Assembly: GCA_963667575.2 (NCBI GenBank)
Contig: CAXXHY010000010.1
Location: 62,001-126,000, forward strand
Origin: G963665495 sp963667575
GTDB taxonomy: Bacteria; Desulfobacterota; Desulfovibrionia; Desulfovibrionales; Desulfovibrionaceae
Reading direction: 5' to 3'
Length of the DNA: 64,000 nucleotides
Below the pieces are notes generated by a model. It saw only the letters and a list, made by a program, of their open reading frames with translations, ran no database searches and was not told the origin of the DNA. Shown in pieces: positions 38,545 to 48,406 of this stretch (its first letter is position 1; each line of letters starts with the position of its first letter). The position numbers and the translations under genes are program-made.

Positions 38545-39774
38545 TCAATTTTCGATTCTGGGAACGGCAGTGACAACGGCCACGGCTTTGATGCCCTTTT
38601 TTTCTCCAGTGAATCCGAGTTTTTCTTCCGTGGTGGCCTTGATGTTAACCTGTTCGGGGGAAATCCGCAGCAAGGTTGCCACACTTTTGCGGATGGGATC
38701 CCGCCAGGGAGCGATTTTGGGAATCTGCGTAATGATGGTCAGGTCCGCATGAACCGGTTCGAAACCGGCCTTGTACATTTTTTCGAGCACCTCATTGAGC
38801 AGAATTGCGCTGGAAATATTGTCGAACTGCGGATCATTGTCCGGAAAGAGCGCTCCGATATCTCCGCCGCAGAAGCATCCCAGCAGGGCGTCCGCCAGCG
38901 CGTGCAGCAGTACGTCTCCGTCCGAATGGGCTTTGATGCAGGGACCTTTGGGGATGGGAACGCCGCCGAGTCGGAATTCGCGGGAATCCTTTTCGTCAGG
39001 CTTGGTGAAGCGGTGCACATCATACCCCCAACCCACACGGGGCACGGTAACGACAGGAGCCGCCGGTTGTTTGGCGGATGCGGCGGTCTCGGGATCAAGC
39101 AAAGCGAGGTCGGCAGGTGTGGTGATTTTCACGTTGCTTTCTTCTCCCGTTACGATCCGAACTGCTCCATCGATGGCTTCCACCATGGATGCATCGTCAG
39201 TGACGTCGAGCTGGTTGTCATTGGCAAAGGCGTGCGCCTCGAACAACAGGTCAAGCTTGAATCCCTGCGGAGTCTGGACGGCGCGCAATTCCGTACGCTT
39301 GAGCGTTTCGGTCACCGTATCCCCATCGACCTTTTTGATGGTGTCAGTCACGGGAAGAGCCGGAATAACGGCATCGGATTCCTCCAGCGCGTCAATGATG
39401 TTTTTGGCCAGTGCGGGACTGAAAAAAGGGCGGGCCGAGTCATGAATCAAAACATGGGTGCAAACATCGGGGAGGGCGACCAGTCCGCGTTGTACGGAAT
39501 CCTGGCGGCGTTTTCCTCCCACCACTGCGAGCCAGGGCAGACCGAGTCCGTCTTCGGCGTCCAGATCCACGACAATTTCCTGCGCGGTCAAAAATTCTTT
39601 TTCAGGGAAGACGAAAATAAGCCCCGTTATCTTAGGAAGGCGCGCGAATGTCAGTGCGCTGTTCCAGAACAGCGGTTTTCCGTGGTACGTCAGGAATTGC
39701 TTTTTGGCATCCACTCCTGCCTGGGCCAACCGGGACCCTTGTCCCGCGGCCAGTATTACAGCCCATAAATTCAT
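38545..39774 (-). CDS. ispDF: bifunctional MEP cytidylyltransferase / MEcPP synthase
   Basis: A 409-residue fusion of two isoprenoid (MEP pathway) enzymes. The IspD half starts ILAAGQGSRLAQ and has the DSARPF motif. The IspF half starts near 255 with VGWGYDVHRF, carries the zinc-ligand HSDGDVLLHALADALLG, and ends with the usual KATTEEKLGF. The intervening IspE enzyme is not encoded here. AAAGGAG eight bases before the ATG at 39774 fixes the start. Confidence 0.95.
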   Translation of the reverse strand: MNLWAVILAAGQGSRLAQAGVDAKKQFLTYHGKPLFWNSALTFARLPKITGLIFVFPEKEFLTAQEIVVDLDAEDGLGLPWLAVVGGKRRQDSVQRGLVALPDVCTHVLIHDSARPFFSPALAKNIIDALEESDAVIPALPVTDTIKKVDGDTVTETLKRTELRAVQTPQGFKLDLLFEAHAFANDNQLDVTDDASMVEAIDGAVRIVTGEESNVKITTPADLALLDPETAASAKQPAAPVVTVPRVGWGYDVHRFTKPDEKDSREFRLGGVPIPKGPCIKAHSDGDVLLHALADALLGCFCGGDIGALFPDNDPQFDNISSAILLNEVLEKMYKAGFEPVHADLTIITQIPKIAPWRDPIRKSVATLLRISPEQVNIKATTEEKLGFTGEKKGIKAVAVVTAVPRIEN

Positions 39775-40032
39775 GAACAATGCTCCTTTGTTCGGTTTCT
39801 GTTTTTTTGTAGCAATCATTGCTGGCTGTCAACCAGCGGAAAACAAAGGGCAGAGCCTTCAGACTTTGGTATCCGCAATGAGCTTTTTGTAAAAGTCGTG
39901 TGGTTTTTAATTCACTCTTGCAAAATATATAAATGATGTTTAATACTATACAAATGAAAACCAGCGTGTTTTTTTGTTTTAATCACTGATCGCCCTGCAG
40001 CGGAGACAATTCAGGGTAAAGGAGACTTCACA

Positions 40033-40557
40033 ATGACGCAGAGAATGATTGATGCGCTGAATGATCAAATAAAGTGGGAATTCTATTCCAGTTATTTGTA
40101 TCTCTCCATGTCTGCATATTTTTCAGATCTTGGCATGTCCGGGTTTGCCAATTGGATGTGGACTCAATCCAGAGAAGAAGTATACCACGGTATGAAGTTT
40201 TTTAAATTTGTGAATGAACGTGGTGGAAGGGTAAAACTCATGCCTATCGATCAGCCGACACATACGTGGGAATCCCCATTGCATGTTTTTGAAGATGCAC
40301 TGGCGCACGAAAGGGTTGTCACCCAGCGTATCAATGATCTTGCCAATCTGGCTATTGAAGACAAAGACCATGCAACAAATATATTCTTGCAGTGGTTCAT
40401 CACGGAACAGGTCGAAGAGGAAGACAGCTTCAATGAACTCCTCGGCAAACTGAAACTTATTGATGGCCGTGGTGAAGGGTTGTTCATGATCGACAAGGAC
40501 CTTGGCGCCAGAGTCTATACGCCCAGCACAACGGAAGTCCTCGGCGGATTTGAATAA
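40033..40557 (+). CDS. ftnA: non-haem ferritin
   Basis: A 174-residue ferritin. Ferroxidase ligands are visible: Glu in KWEFYSSYLYL, Glu and His in SREEVYHGMKFF, Glu in HERVVTQRI, and Glu in EQVEEEDSF. It stores iron by oxidising Fe(II) in a 24-mer cage. AAAGGAGACTTCACA precedes the ATG, and a strong terminator follows, so it is a single-gene unit. No Fur box is clear in the AT-rich leader. Confidence 0.93.
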   Translation: MTQRMIDALNDQIKWEFYSSYLYLSMSAYFSDLGMSGFANWMWTQSREEVYHGMKFFKFVNERGGRVKLMPIDQPTHTWESPLHVFEDALAHERVVTQRINDLANLAIEDKDHATNIFLQWFITEQVEEEDSFNELLGKLKLIDGRGEGLFMIDKDLGARVYTPSTTEVLGGFE

Positions 40558-40585
40558 TCGTTGACGTATTTTTGGATGATGTCAG

Positions 40586-40614
40586 GGGGAATCCTTCGGG
40601 ATTCCCCTTTTTTG
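40586..40614 (+). terminator. Rho-independent terminator after ferritin
   Basis: GGGGAATCC (40586-40594), TTCG tetraloop, GGATTCCCC (40599-40607), then TTTTTTG. A textbook plus-strand terminator 28 bases past the stop codon. Confidence 0.93.
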
Positions 40615-40630
40615 TCGGAGGCAGTCCGAT

Positions 40631-41221
40631 TTAGTGGCCGTTTTCGATCCATAAAGGGGGAACAGGCGGATGGTACTCGTCTTCCGGTTTCTTCTTTGGG
40701 GATTTGTTACGCGGAATTATCCAAAGATCCGCTTCCGCCTCCTGTTCGTCTATTTGCAAGGAGAGCCGGACAGTACTGTTGGGAAGCAATTTGCAGCGGA
40801 CGCTGTATTCTCTATTATCTTTATTTATCATAGGCGTTTCCGCGCATGCGGCATACACGATGTTGGCATCGAAGGGCTGGTTGTACAGCAATGAGTCCAG
40901 GTAATGGCTGCGTAAGGTCGCAAGCCCGGCGGATCGGATTCTGGAAATCCCCATGGCTCTGTAGTCGGTTTCTTCCACAGGCGCGGGCGGCAGGGTAATG
41001 ATGACGAGAATGAAAAGCACAAATGCCAGCAACCAGGCAATGAGAGACTGGCTTTTCTTTTTTTTCTTGAAACTGCTGCTCGCGGTGTCGAAGGTTCCGA
41101 GCATGGACTTTGAAAAAAAGGAATCGATGAACGACAATACGCCGTTGATGACGACTTTGAATGCAAAGATGGGAATCAAGCTCGTCAGAAGAATAAAGAC
41201 AACGCCCAAGAGTAATTTCAT
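40631..41221 (-). CDS. membrane protein of unknown function
   Basis: A 196-residue protein. The start at 41221 (MKLLLGVVFILL) follows from its hydrophobic first helix. A second hydrophobic stretch overlaps the first loop (to about 35), and a third spans about 63-83 after a KKKKK patch. The remaining ~110 residues are probably periplasmic, with two Cys (AACAE and VRCKLL) that could form a disulfide. The C-terminus is Pro- and Lys-rich. Family not recognised. Confidence 0.5.
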   Translation of the reverse strand: MKLLLGVVFILLTSLIPIFAFKVVINGVLSFIDSFFSKSMLGTFDTASSSFKKKKKSQSLIAWLLAFVLFILVIITLPPAPVEETDYRAMGISRIRSAGLATLRSHYLDSLLYNQPFDANIVYAACAETPMINKDNREYSVRCKLLPNSTVRLSLQIDEQEAEADLWIIPRNKSPKKKPEDEYHPPVPPLWIENGH

Positions 41222-41322
41222 GTTTTGTTGAAAGCCATTGAGGGAAGTGTTTGAAAAGGGTTTAAAAAAATCTTTATGCGCAGGTTGCCCCTGCTCTGTC
41301 AACACTGTGCATGGTGAATTCT

Positions 41323-42585
41323 TTAGCGGGCGTTATGGGGGGCTGCTGTCCAATCCAGCTGTTTTATTGACAAGGCGAACAAAGAGGCCACGCGTTCCAC
41401 GGCCAGGACATCAGAGGAGCCGTAGGGTTGGGCCGCATTGCTGATAGTTATGAGTCCGAGCAGCGTGTGTTGTTTTATGGAGCAGTCGAGAACCGGCACA
41501 GAAAGAATGCGCTTGGGCCCCAGCGTTTTTTTCACCCCCTGAAGCAAAGGGAATTCTTCCACGGGTTTATTGCTGCAAAAGGATTTTCCCGAAAGTACGG
41601 TATTGCCCCAGCCGCCGGGAAGCGTATGGCTTTTCAGCGATTCGAGATTCTGTATGGAAAAGTGGCTCATAGTGGCTTGAGTCAGTTCGGGAAAGCGAAA
41701 GAACTGGCTGTCCGGATCGAACCAGCAGGCAAAACCGTGGGAGCTGCCCGTAAGCGTGATTGCCGCCTGGGTAATGAGGAGCGCGGATGTATCCAGACTT
41801 TGGCTTGCGGCAAGTTGCTGCGTAAGTTTGAACAGGGTTCGATCCCGTCTGTTGCACTTGCGTACGGTGCATTCCATTTCGTGCAGTCTGGTCTGTTCCT
41901 GTTTCAGGTGCCTTCGGGTTTGGTCCAATTCCATTTGGGTTGCATGCAGCTGGTGCTGAATAACTTCCTGTTGTTGGGCAAGTTGTTTTGTCTCTGCCTT
42001 ATGGGTTTCGAGTTTCTGTTCCAGCTCCAGGAAGGTCCGACGGTTCCAGGCGTACAGTTCGTAGCTTTCCAGCATATGGGCACAGGCGTGAAGCGATATG
42101 GTGAACAGGCTTATGGAACTGTCGGATATGGTGAATCGTTCCTGCCCGAGAACGCCCACAAAAATTCCGCGAATGCGTGAGATGGTGGACAGCGCTTGAA
42201 TGATCAGCGTTTCATTGCCCGCAATGGAAGTGGTGACGTGGGGTTTGTTTCTACCAAGGCACCAGGCAAAGGTGTTTTCCTCGATCAATCTTTCGACTTC
42301 ATCGTCTATCAGGGAAAAATGCTCCTGCGGTTGATATAAAACCGGTACGAAGTCCGAACTGTTTTCATCGACGAGGTAAAAGCAGAAGGCTTTCATCTTG
42401 ATGAGACTGCGTATCTTTGCGGACGTTTCTTGCAGGATGGGAACAGGATCATCGAGTTTGTTGAGGCTCGTTCCAAAGTTTCCCAGGCCAGCGGCGAGTT
42501 CTATGGCCCGCAACGCCTCGAATTTTTCAGCGGACAAATGAAGAATTTTTTCTTTTAATGACTGAATTTGTTGCTGTTCTGGCAT
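41323..42585 (-). CDS. GAF-coiled coil-GAF sensory protein
   Basis: A 420-residue cytoplasmic protein without an output domain. A first GAF-like domain spans about 35-185, then a long coiled coil (about 190-255, rich in Gln, Glu and Leu), then a second GAF domain (about 265-410, GGWGNTVLSGKSF and LSVPVLD). The start at 42585 lies 31 bases inside the upstream HDOD gene, so the two are translationally coupled. Output is probably through contact with the HDOD protein; the ligand is unknown. Confidence 0.7.
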   Translation of the reverse strand: MPEQQQIQSLKEKILHLSAEKFEALRAIELAAGLGNFGTSLNKLDDPVPILQETSAKIRSLIKMKAFCFYLVDENSSDFVPVLYQPQEHFSLIDDEVERLIEENTFAWCLGRNKPHVTTSIAGNETLIIQALSTISRIRGIFVGVLGQERFTISDSSISLFTISLHACAHMLESYELYAWNRRTFLELEQKLETHKAETKQLAQQQEVIQHQLHATQMELDQTRRHLKQEQTRLHEMECTVRKCNRRDRTLFKLTQQLAASQSLDTSALLITQAAITLTGSSHGFACWFDPDSQFFRFPELTQATMSHFSIQNLESLKSHTLPGGWGNTVLSGKSFCSNKPVEEFPLLQGVKKTLGPKRILSVPVLDCSIKQHTLLGLITISNAAQPYGSSDVLAVERVASLFALSIKQLDWTAAPHNAR

Positions 42586-43850
42586 TGTATGCTCATCTCT
42601 TTCAGAAATATTCTGGAAATTTCCGTTGCCTGCTGCTCTCCCTGGGTGAGCACGGGCTCCAAAACGGTCAGAGGAAAACAGAGGGATTCCCAAACGTCAG
42701 CCGCCATGGTCGGCAGAATACAGGGGCTGATGGTGGCCGTATCGATGGCCAGGGTCATCAGATCGGCCAAGTGCGTAATGGCAGGCTCCAGAGTGAGTTC
42801 GGCCTGCATGGGGTCGTGATGATGTCTCGCGATGGAGAGCAGGGACTTGGGCACCATCCATTGTTCGAGCAAAAGCATGCCAACCAGGCTGTGATCAAAT
42901 CCCAGAATCTGTTGCTCCGCTTCAAAATCCGGCAGAGTCTGTTCCATGGCGTATTCCTGAGTACGGACGTACAGGTCGGGGGCGGCGACGGCTATGGCCA
43001 GTTTGCCGATATCGTGCAGTAAACCGGCAGTGAAGAACCGTTCGATGGTGACTCCGGGAAGTAATCCGGCAAGCAGTTTGCCGATGCAGCCGCACAATAT
43101 GGCATGCCTCCAAAAAGAGTAGGCCACATTGGCTGGAATGGTGAAAGCGTTGAAATACTGAAAAATGGAAATCCCAAGAATGAGATGATTCAGCTCTTCA
43201 GCCCCCATGATGGCAAGGGCCTGAGGGATTGCACTGATGTCGGAGGGAAAAGCATACAAGGGGCTGTTAATTAGTTCGAGCAGCTTTTTTTCCAGAGATG
43301 CATCAGCGGAGATGGCTTCTGCCACCTGTCTGGAGGATTTTTCCGGGGAATTCAGTAGCTCGTTGATGCGGTGATAGGTATCAGAAAATGTGTTCGGAGA
43401 GTGTATTTTCTGGATTATGGAAAGAGGGTCTATGGTATTGAAAAAAGCGGACTCGTCAGCATCCGATCGCGCTGATCTGGGCATCCGGCTCATCTGTTTT
43501 GTGGGCAACGAAAATCCCGTGGCCAGATGCTGCACCGTACGCTTGAGACAGAGCCGGTATATTTCATCCATGAATTCGTGTTCGTGCGTGAAGTTGGAAA
43601 GACAGCGGCTGACATGCTCATCACCCAGGCTGAACAGTTCGGGATCGATATCCATAAGGTTCACTGCGACCGGGCGGCATTGAGGAATTCCCTGAATGTC
43701 GGCTTCACGCACTCCCCAGATTTTTATGATACGAACGTGTTCTCTGGTGAGTTTGCATCCTTCCGGAAAAAGAAATCTCCCATGCGGACTGGATAAATCT
43801 TCCGCCAGGACCATGCCTGGCTTGATGTCGGACGTCTTTACGACTCCCAT
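42555..43850 (-). CDS. HDOD-domain signalling protein
   Basis: A 431-residue protein. The N-terminal ~60 residues (SDIKPGMVLAEDL, LTREHVRIIKIWGV) form the small domain often seen before HD-GYP and HDOD modules. The HDOD domain covers about 175-380 with LLHDIGKLAIAVAAP and ARHHHDP, so some HD residues are kept. HDOD proteins act in signalling and gene regulation, usually without enzyme activity. GGGGGTAG lies before the ATG. Confidence 0.8.
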   Translation of the reverse strand: MGVVKTSDIKPGMVLAEDLSSPHGRFLFPEGCKLTREHVRIIKIWGVREADIQGIPQCRPVAVNLMDIDPELFSLGDEHVSRCLSNFTHEHEFMDEIYRLCLKRTVQHLATGFSLPTKQMSRMPRSARSDADESAFFNTIDPLSIIQKIHSPNTFSDTYHRINELLNSPEKSSRQVAEAISADASLEKKLLELINSPLYAFPSDISAIPQALAIMGAEELNHLILGISIFQYFNAFTIPANVAYSFWRHAILCGCIGKLLAGLLPGVTIERFFTAGLLHDIGKLAIAVAAPDLYVRTQEYAMEQTLPDFEAEQQILGFDHSLVGMLLLEQWMVPKSLLSIARHHHDPMQAELTLEPAITHLADLMTLAIDTATISPCILPTMAADVWESLCFPLTVLEPVLTQGEQQATEISRIFLKEMSIQCQNSNKFSH

Positions 43851-44172
43851 CTAACTACCCCCGGACACAAGAAATGGTAACTCTGCGGGAATTACCCGTA
43901 GCGAACGACATGGACTCCCATCTGGCTTTTTCTACCAATTGCCGGCGGTAGAAACAGATTCTTTTTGCTTCAAGCCTCAAAGTGGCCCGGGCAAAAGTAA
44001 GGAGCGGAAAAAGACAGTGATTCGTGAGTAAAATGCAGAAAGTTACTTCAGACTATCTATAAGATATATGGAAAACAACAGAAGCGCAAGTTGCCGGGCA
44101 CAAAAGAAACATCACGAATTTATCGGGCTTTCTTGCGGCATACTTGAAGTCATCCGGGAAAAATTTTAAGCA
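43851..44172. other. divergent intergenic region with one hairpin
   Basis: 322 bases between the HDOD gene and the oppD-like gene. A perfect 8-bp hairpin stem, TTTCTACC (43929-43936) with GGTAGAAA (43947-43954), lies 79 bases upstream of the HDOD start and could be part of its leader. No T-run follows it on either strand. A 33-codon frame at 44068-44169 ends three bases before oppD but has no ribosome site. Confidence 0.4.
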
Positions 44173-45159
44173 ATGGCAATGCAGGAAACACTTCTGGAAA
44201 TAGACGGGTTGACTACCAATATCAGGCTGCCTGGCGGTCCTGTACCTGCTGTGGACACACTCGACCTGCAACTTGCCCATGGTGAAATTCTGGGAATTGT
44301 GGGCGAATCCGGATCCGGAAAAACCTTGCTGGCTTTGTCTGTAATGGGACTTGTTCCCCAGCCTCCCGCCTCCATCGATGCCGGACGGATTGTTTTTGAC
44401 GGGGTTGACTTGCGTACGCTTTCTGAAAAACAAATGAGCTCTCTTCGCGGCAGGCGGATTTCCATGGTTTTTCAGGAACCCATGACTGCGCTCAATCCCG
44501 TGTTGCCTGTCAGCGAGCAGCTGGCCGAAGTCTACAGGCGCCATATGCGTATGACCAGAACCCAGGCGACAGCGGCGGCCGCGGACATGCTCCACCAGGT
44601 GGGCATTCCCTTGCCTGAGCAATGTCTGCAAAGTTATCCGCACGAGTTGTCCGGCGGAATGCGCCAAAGGGTGGTCATTGCCATGGCGCTGGCCTGCGGC
44701 CCGGATCTGGTGCTTGCGGACGAACCCACAACTGCCCTGGATGTGACCATACAGGCGCAGATTTTGCGTCTGATGCGTCGCCTGTGCAGGGAAAAAAAGG
44801 CTTCCGTGCTGCTGATTACGCATGATCTGGGCGTGGTGGCGCAGACCTGCGAACGCGTTGTGGTGATGTACGCGGGAAAAGTGGTGGAAAGCGCACGGGT
44901 GGACGCTTTGTTCGGCAATCCATTACATCCGTACACTCAGGGGCTGCTGCGTTCGATTCCTGTTCTGCCCCGGAGCGGACAACCGGAAGTACGGCGTATT
45001 GAGCCCATACCGGGAACAGTGCCCTCTTTGCAGAACCGTCCGCAGGGGTGTGCTTTTCATCCGCGCTGCCCGCGTGCTTTTGCGCGTTGTCACCAGGAAA
45101 TCCCTTACCTGAATCGTCAGGAAAACGGCAGTTCCGTCCGTTGCTGGCTCTACAACTGA
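44173..45159 (+). CDS. oligopeptide/dipeptide ABC transporter ATPase (OppD-type)
   Basis: A 328-residue ATPase. Walker A is GESGSGKT, the signature is LSGGMRQRVVIAMAL, Walker B is LVLADEPTTALD, and the C-terminal oligopeptide/nickel extension has CAFHPRCPRAFARC, a Cys-rich segment that in this family can hold an iron-sulfur cluster. The start ATG has only a weak ribosome site. Binding protein, permeases and the OppF partner are all missing from the neighbourhood. Confidence 0.9.
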   Translation: MAMQETLLEIDGLTTNIRLPGGPVPAVDTLDLQLAHGEILGIVGESGSGKTLLALSVMGLVPQPPASIDAGRIVFDGVDLRTLSEKQMSSLRGRRISMVFQEPMTALNPVLPVSEQLAEVYRRHMRMTRTQATAAAADMLHQVGIPLPEQCLQSYPHELSGGMRQRVVIAMALACGPDLVLADEPTTALDVTIQAQILRLMRRLCREKKASVLLITHDLGVVAQTCERVVVMYAGKVVESARVDALFGNPLHPYTQGLLRSIPVLPRSGQPEVRRIEPIPGTVPSLQNRPQGCAFHPRCPRAFARCHQEIPYLNRQENGSSVRCWLYN

Positions 45160-45171
45160 TACTACATTTTC

Positions 45172-48100
45172 ATGGTATACTTACATTCGAAAAGCAGAAA
45201 CCGGTCCTGGGAAAAACGTTTTCAGCACCTTTTTCATCCCTCGGTACAGGTCCGGGGAAAAAAATATTTTTTACAGAAAAAGGTTGAGCTGGCTCTGGCC
45301 TCGGATACGGACATTGACGCGTATGTGGATGGAACCCAGGAATACGATGTCAGCATGACGGATAGTTCCGGCACGGGTAAAAGATTCAAGGCCTACTGCG
45401 ATTGCCCGCATTTTCAGGGCGGCAACAACTGCAAGCATCTTTGGGCGGCCATCCTCGCCGCAGATGAAAAGCTGCGTATGTCAGGTCCGCTGGATGCCGA
45501 TCTGGAGGACGTACAGCCAGAGGCGGCGCCGCAAAACGGATCCTGGAAAAAACTGCTTTTTCCTGAAGCCTCGGATGAACAGAACAGGGCATGGGAAGGG
45601 GCTCCTGGCCAGTTCCTGCTGCGCTACGAGCTTGCGGTGGTTGATGGCGAGGTCAGGCTTTCAGCTCTGAAGAACAAGGTCAACAAGGATGGCAGCCTTG
45701 GCCGCCAGGTTACGGCAGTGGATCCGCAACTGCTCCGCGAGCCGGATCTGCCCCTTGCTGATCGGACAATCTTCGAAGGGCTGCATTCGCTGTACTACAA
45801 GACAGTCAATGGCGCGTGGTACGGACGGACTTTTTTCCCAGGTAAAAAATTTGAAAATTATGTGCTGGATTTTTTCAGTCTCAAAACCTTGCTCCCCCAG
45901 CTGGCGGCCACAGGCCGGTGCCGCCTTTTCAATCTCGGGCGCCTGATCGCCGATCCCCTCCGTCCGGGCAATTCGGAGGAAGGGCGCCTGGAATTCGATC
46001 TGCTGGACGAGGGCAATGGATCTTCCGACACAATCACCTATGCTCCCGTCATACGGGTTGGAGATAGCCGGCAGGCCCTTGACCAATCGGTTTTGATTTT
46101 CAAGTCCGACCCCTTGTTTTTTATTCATGAAGGCGCCTTGCATACGCTTCCGGGGGTTGATTTTGACTGGATTGTGGCTTTGCGGCGCAATAACCACCGG
46201 ATTGTCGTGCCCAAAAGCGAGATCAAGGAGTTTTTCCAGTTGCTGGAAAAACGTAAGGATCCCACACCAGTGGTTGTTCCAAAGGACCTTGCGCCCACCT
46301 TGCAGACGCATATTCATCCGGTCCCCGGACTCGAGGTGGAATTTTCCGCGACGGATCTGGCAGCTAGGCTGCTGCTGGATTATGGCGGCGCGGAAATTGC
46401 CTTTACGGATCAGCGGGACTGGATTCTGGATCAGGATTCCTGGCAACGCATAGCCCGGCACAAGGACGACGAACAACGGTTTGCAAAGCAGCTGGAAAAG
46501 GCCGGCTTCGAATTGCGCGGACCGATGTTCGTTCCCGTGGATATCGACAATCTCGAGGCCCTGGACAACCTTATCGCCCTGGCGGGGCAGGGCTGGCGTA
46601 TGCGTGGACGGGACAAACGTCCGGTTCAGATGGGCCGGGTCTCGAAAATGCGCGTATCTTCGGGCAAGGACTGGTTCGATCTCCAAGGGGAGCTGGAGTT
46701 CGGCGAGATGATCGTCCCTTTGCCGCAGGTCATTCGGGCTTATTTGCGCGGCGAACGCCAACTGCGTCTTGCCAATGGAGACATCGGACTGCTGCCTGCG
46801 GCCTGGCTCGAAAAGAATGCCCGGGTGCTGCAGCTCGGAGATCGGGGACGGGCTAAAGATACGGAATTGCATTTTCATTCCGCTCATGCGGTGCTGCTGG
46901 ACAATCTGCTCGAGGAAGTGGAAGAGAGCGAGATTGATCGGGATTTTGTCTCCCTGCGCAGCCGTATCCGGGAATTTTCCGGAATTGCGCCCAAAGATCC
47001 GCCTCAGGGATTTGTCGGCGAGCTGCGGCCTTATCAGCGTGAAGGCCTGGGCTGGTTCGAATTTCTGGCCGGATTCGGCTTTGGCGGGGTGCTTGCCGAC
47101 GACATGGGGCTGGGAAAAACCATCCAGGCTCTGGCCGGCTTGCTGGCTTTCAAGAACCAGGGCAACAATGCGCCTGCCTTGATTGTGGCGCCCACTTCAT
47201 TGCTTTTCAACTGGCGGAACGAGGCTGACCGTTTTACTCCGGATTTACGCGTATTGTCGTATGTCGGAACAAAGCGGGGTGCCCTTGCCGAAGAAATTCC
47301 CTCCCATGACCTGGTCCTGACCACCTACGGACTGTTGCGTCGCGATGTCCAGATTTTGCGCGAAATCGACTGGGGATACGTCATTCTGGATGAGAGTCAG
47401 GCCATCAAGAACCCGGATTCCCAGACCGCCAAGGCTGCCAGAGTACTGCGTGCGCAGCACCGCCTGTGCATGACGGGCACGCCGGTGGAAAACCGTCTGG
47501 ACGAACTCTGGTCCCAGTTTCAGTTTCTCAATCCCAACATGCTGGGATCGCGCAAGAGTTTTGAAAGCCGCTTCACCAGACCCATTTCCCAGGGGGATCT
47601 GGTGTGCGAAGATATTTTGCGCCGTACGGTCCGACCCTTTTTGTTGCGTCGCACCAAGGCGGAAGTCGCCAAGGATCTGCCGGAAAAACAGGAGTCCCCA
47701 CTGATGTGCGAAATGACTCCTGCCCAGGCCAAGATTTATGCCCGTATGCGGGATCACTACAGGAGCGAGGTGCTTGCCAGTGTGGATTCAGTGGGCATGG
47801 AGCGCAGCAAGATCAAGGTGTTGGAAGGGCTTTTGCGTTTGCGCCAGGTGGCCTGCCATCCGGGGCTCGTGGGCGAGGGCAAGGCCGGGTCGGGCAAACT
47901 GGAGGAATGCATCCAGTTGCTGGGATCAGTGCTGGGAGACGGCCACAAGGTTCTGATCTTTTCCCAGTTTACGAGTTTTCTGGAGATTATCCGGCAGCGT
48001 CTGGACCAGGAGCGGATCGAGTATCTGTACCTGGACGGCCAGACCAGCCCAAAGGAACGCGAACGTCGGGTTGCCGCGTTTCAGGCGCCTGGAGGTCCCC

Positions 48101-48402
48101 CTGTGTTCTGCATCAGTCTCAAGGCCGGCGGAGTGGGGTTGAATCTCACGGCAGCCGATTATGTCTTTATCATGGATCCCTGGTGGAATCCGGCCGTTGA
48201 AGCCCAGGCCGTGGACCGGACCCATCGTATCGGGCAGGACAAGAAAGTTTTCGCCTATCGGTTGATCTGCGCCAACAGCATAGATGAAAAGGTTCTGCGC
48301 CTGCAGCAGGACAAGCGCAAGCTGGCTGGAATGCTCGAACAGGAAGCCACTTCGGCCATCACCAGCCTGACCCGTAGTGACCTAAAAATACTTTTTTCCT
48401 GA
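45172..48402 (+). CDS. SWIM-zinc-finger SNF2/RapA-like helicase
   Basis: A 1076-residue SF2 ATPase. An N-terminal SWIM zinc finger has CDCPHFQGGNNCKH (C76, C78, C87, H89). The SNF2 core starts near 620 with LRPYQREGLGW, Walker A DDMGLGKT, motif II DESQ in place of the usual DEAH/DEAQ, TGTPVENRLDELW, and the C-terminal helicase half with LKAGGVGLNLTAADYV and DRTHRIGQ. Such proteins move along double-stranded DNA and remodel bound proteins. It begins 12 bases after the oppD-like gene, with no clear ribosome site. Confidence 0.9.
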   Translation: MVYLHSKSRNRSWEKRFQHLFHPSVQVRGKKYFLQKKVELALASDTDIDAYVDGTQEYDVSMTDSSGTGKRFKAYCDCPHFQGGNNCKHLWAAILAADEKLRMSGPLDADLEDVQPEAAPQNGSWKKLLFPEASDEQNRAWEGAPGQFLLRYELAVVDGEVRLSALKNKVNKDGSLGRQVTAVDPQLLREPDLPLADRTIFEGLHSLYYKTVNGAWYGRTFFPGKKFENYVLDFFSLKTLLPQLAATGRCRLFNLGRLIADPLRPGNSEEGRLEFDLLDEGNGSSDTITYAPVIRVGDSRQALDQSVLIFKSDPLFFIHEGALHTLPGVDFDWIVALRRNNHRIVVPKSEIKEFFQLLEKRKDPTPVVVPKDLAPTLQTHIHPVPGLEVEFSATDLAARLLLDYGGAEIAFTDQRDWILDQDSWQRIARHKDDEQRFAKQLEKAGFELRGPMFVPVDIDNLEALDNLIALAGQGWRMRGRDKRPVQMGRVSKMRVSSGKDWFDLQGELEFGEMIVPLPQVIRAYLRGERQLRLANGDIGLLPAAWLEKNARVLQLGDRGRAKDTELHFHSAHAVLLDNLLEEVEESEIDRDFVSLRSRIREFSGIAPKDPPQGFVGELRPYQREGLGWFEFLAGFGFGGVLADDMGLGKTIQALAGLLAFKNQGNNAPALIVAPTSLLFNWRNEADRFTPDLRVLSYVGTKRGALAEEIPSHDLVLTTYGLLRRDVQILREIDWGYVILDESQAIKNPDSQTAKAARVLRAQHRLCMTGTPVENRLDELWSQFQFLNPNMLGSRKSFESRFTRPISQGDLVCEDILRRTVRPFLLRRTKAEVAKDLPEKQESPLMCEMTPAQAKIYARMRDHYRSEVLASVDSVGMERSKIKVLEGLLRLRQVACHPGLVGEGKAGSGKLEECIQLLGSVLGDGHKVLIFSQFTSFLEIIRQRLDQERIEYLYLDGQTSPKERERRVAAFQAPGGPPVFCISLKAGGVGLNLTAADYVFIMDPWWNPAVEAQAVDRTHRIGQDKKVFAYRLICANSIDEKVLRLQQDKRKLAGMLEQEATSAITSLTRSDLKILFS

Positions 48403-48406
48403 TTTT

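Noticed and set aside
43851..43980. Possible cyclic-di-GMP riboswitch in the leader of the HDOD gene.
   Set aside because: Only one simple hairpin is clear; the conserved GEMM core and tetraloop-receptor could not be found.
44068..44169. A 33-codon frame ending three bases before the oppD-like gene, possible leader peptide.
   Set aside because: No ribosome site, no codon or motif signal of attenuation, and the start lies in AT-rich promoter-like DNA.
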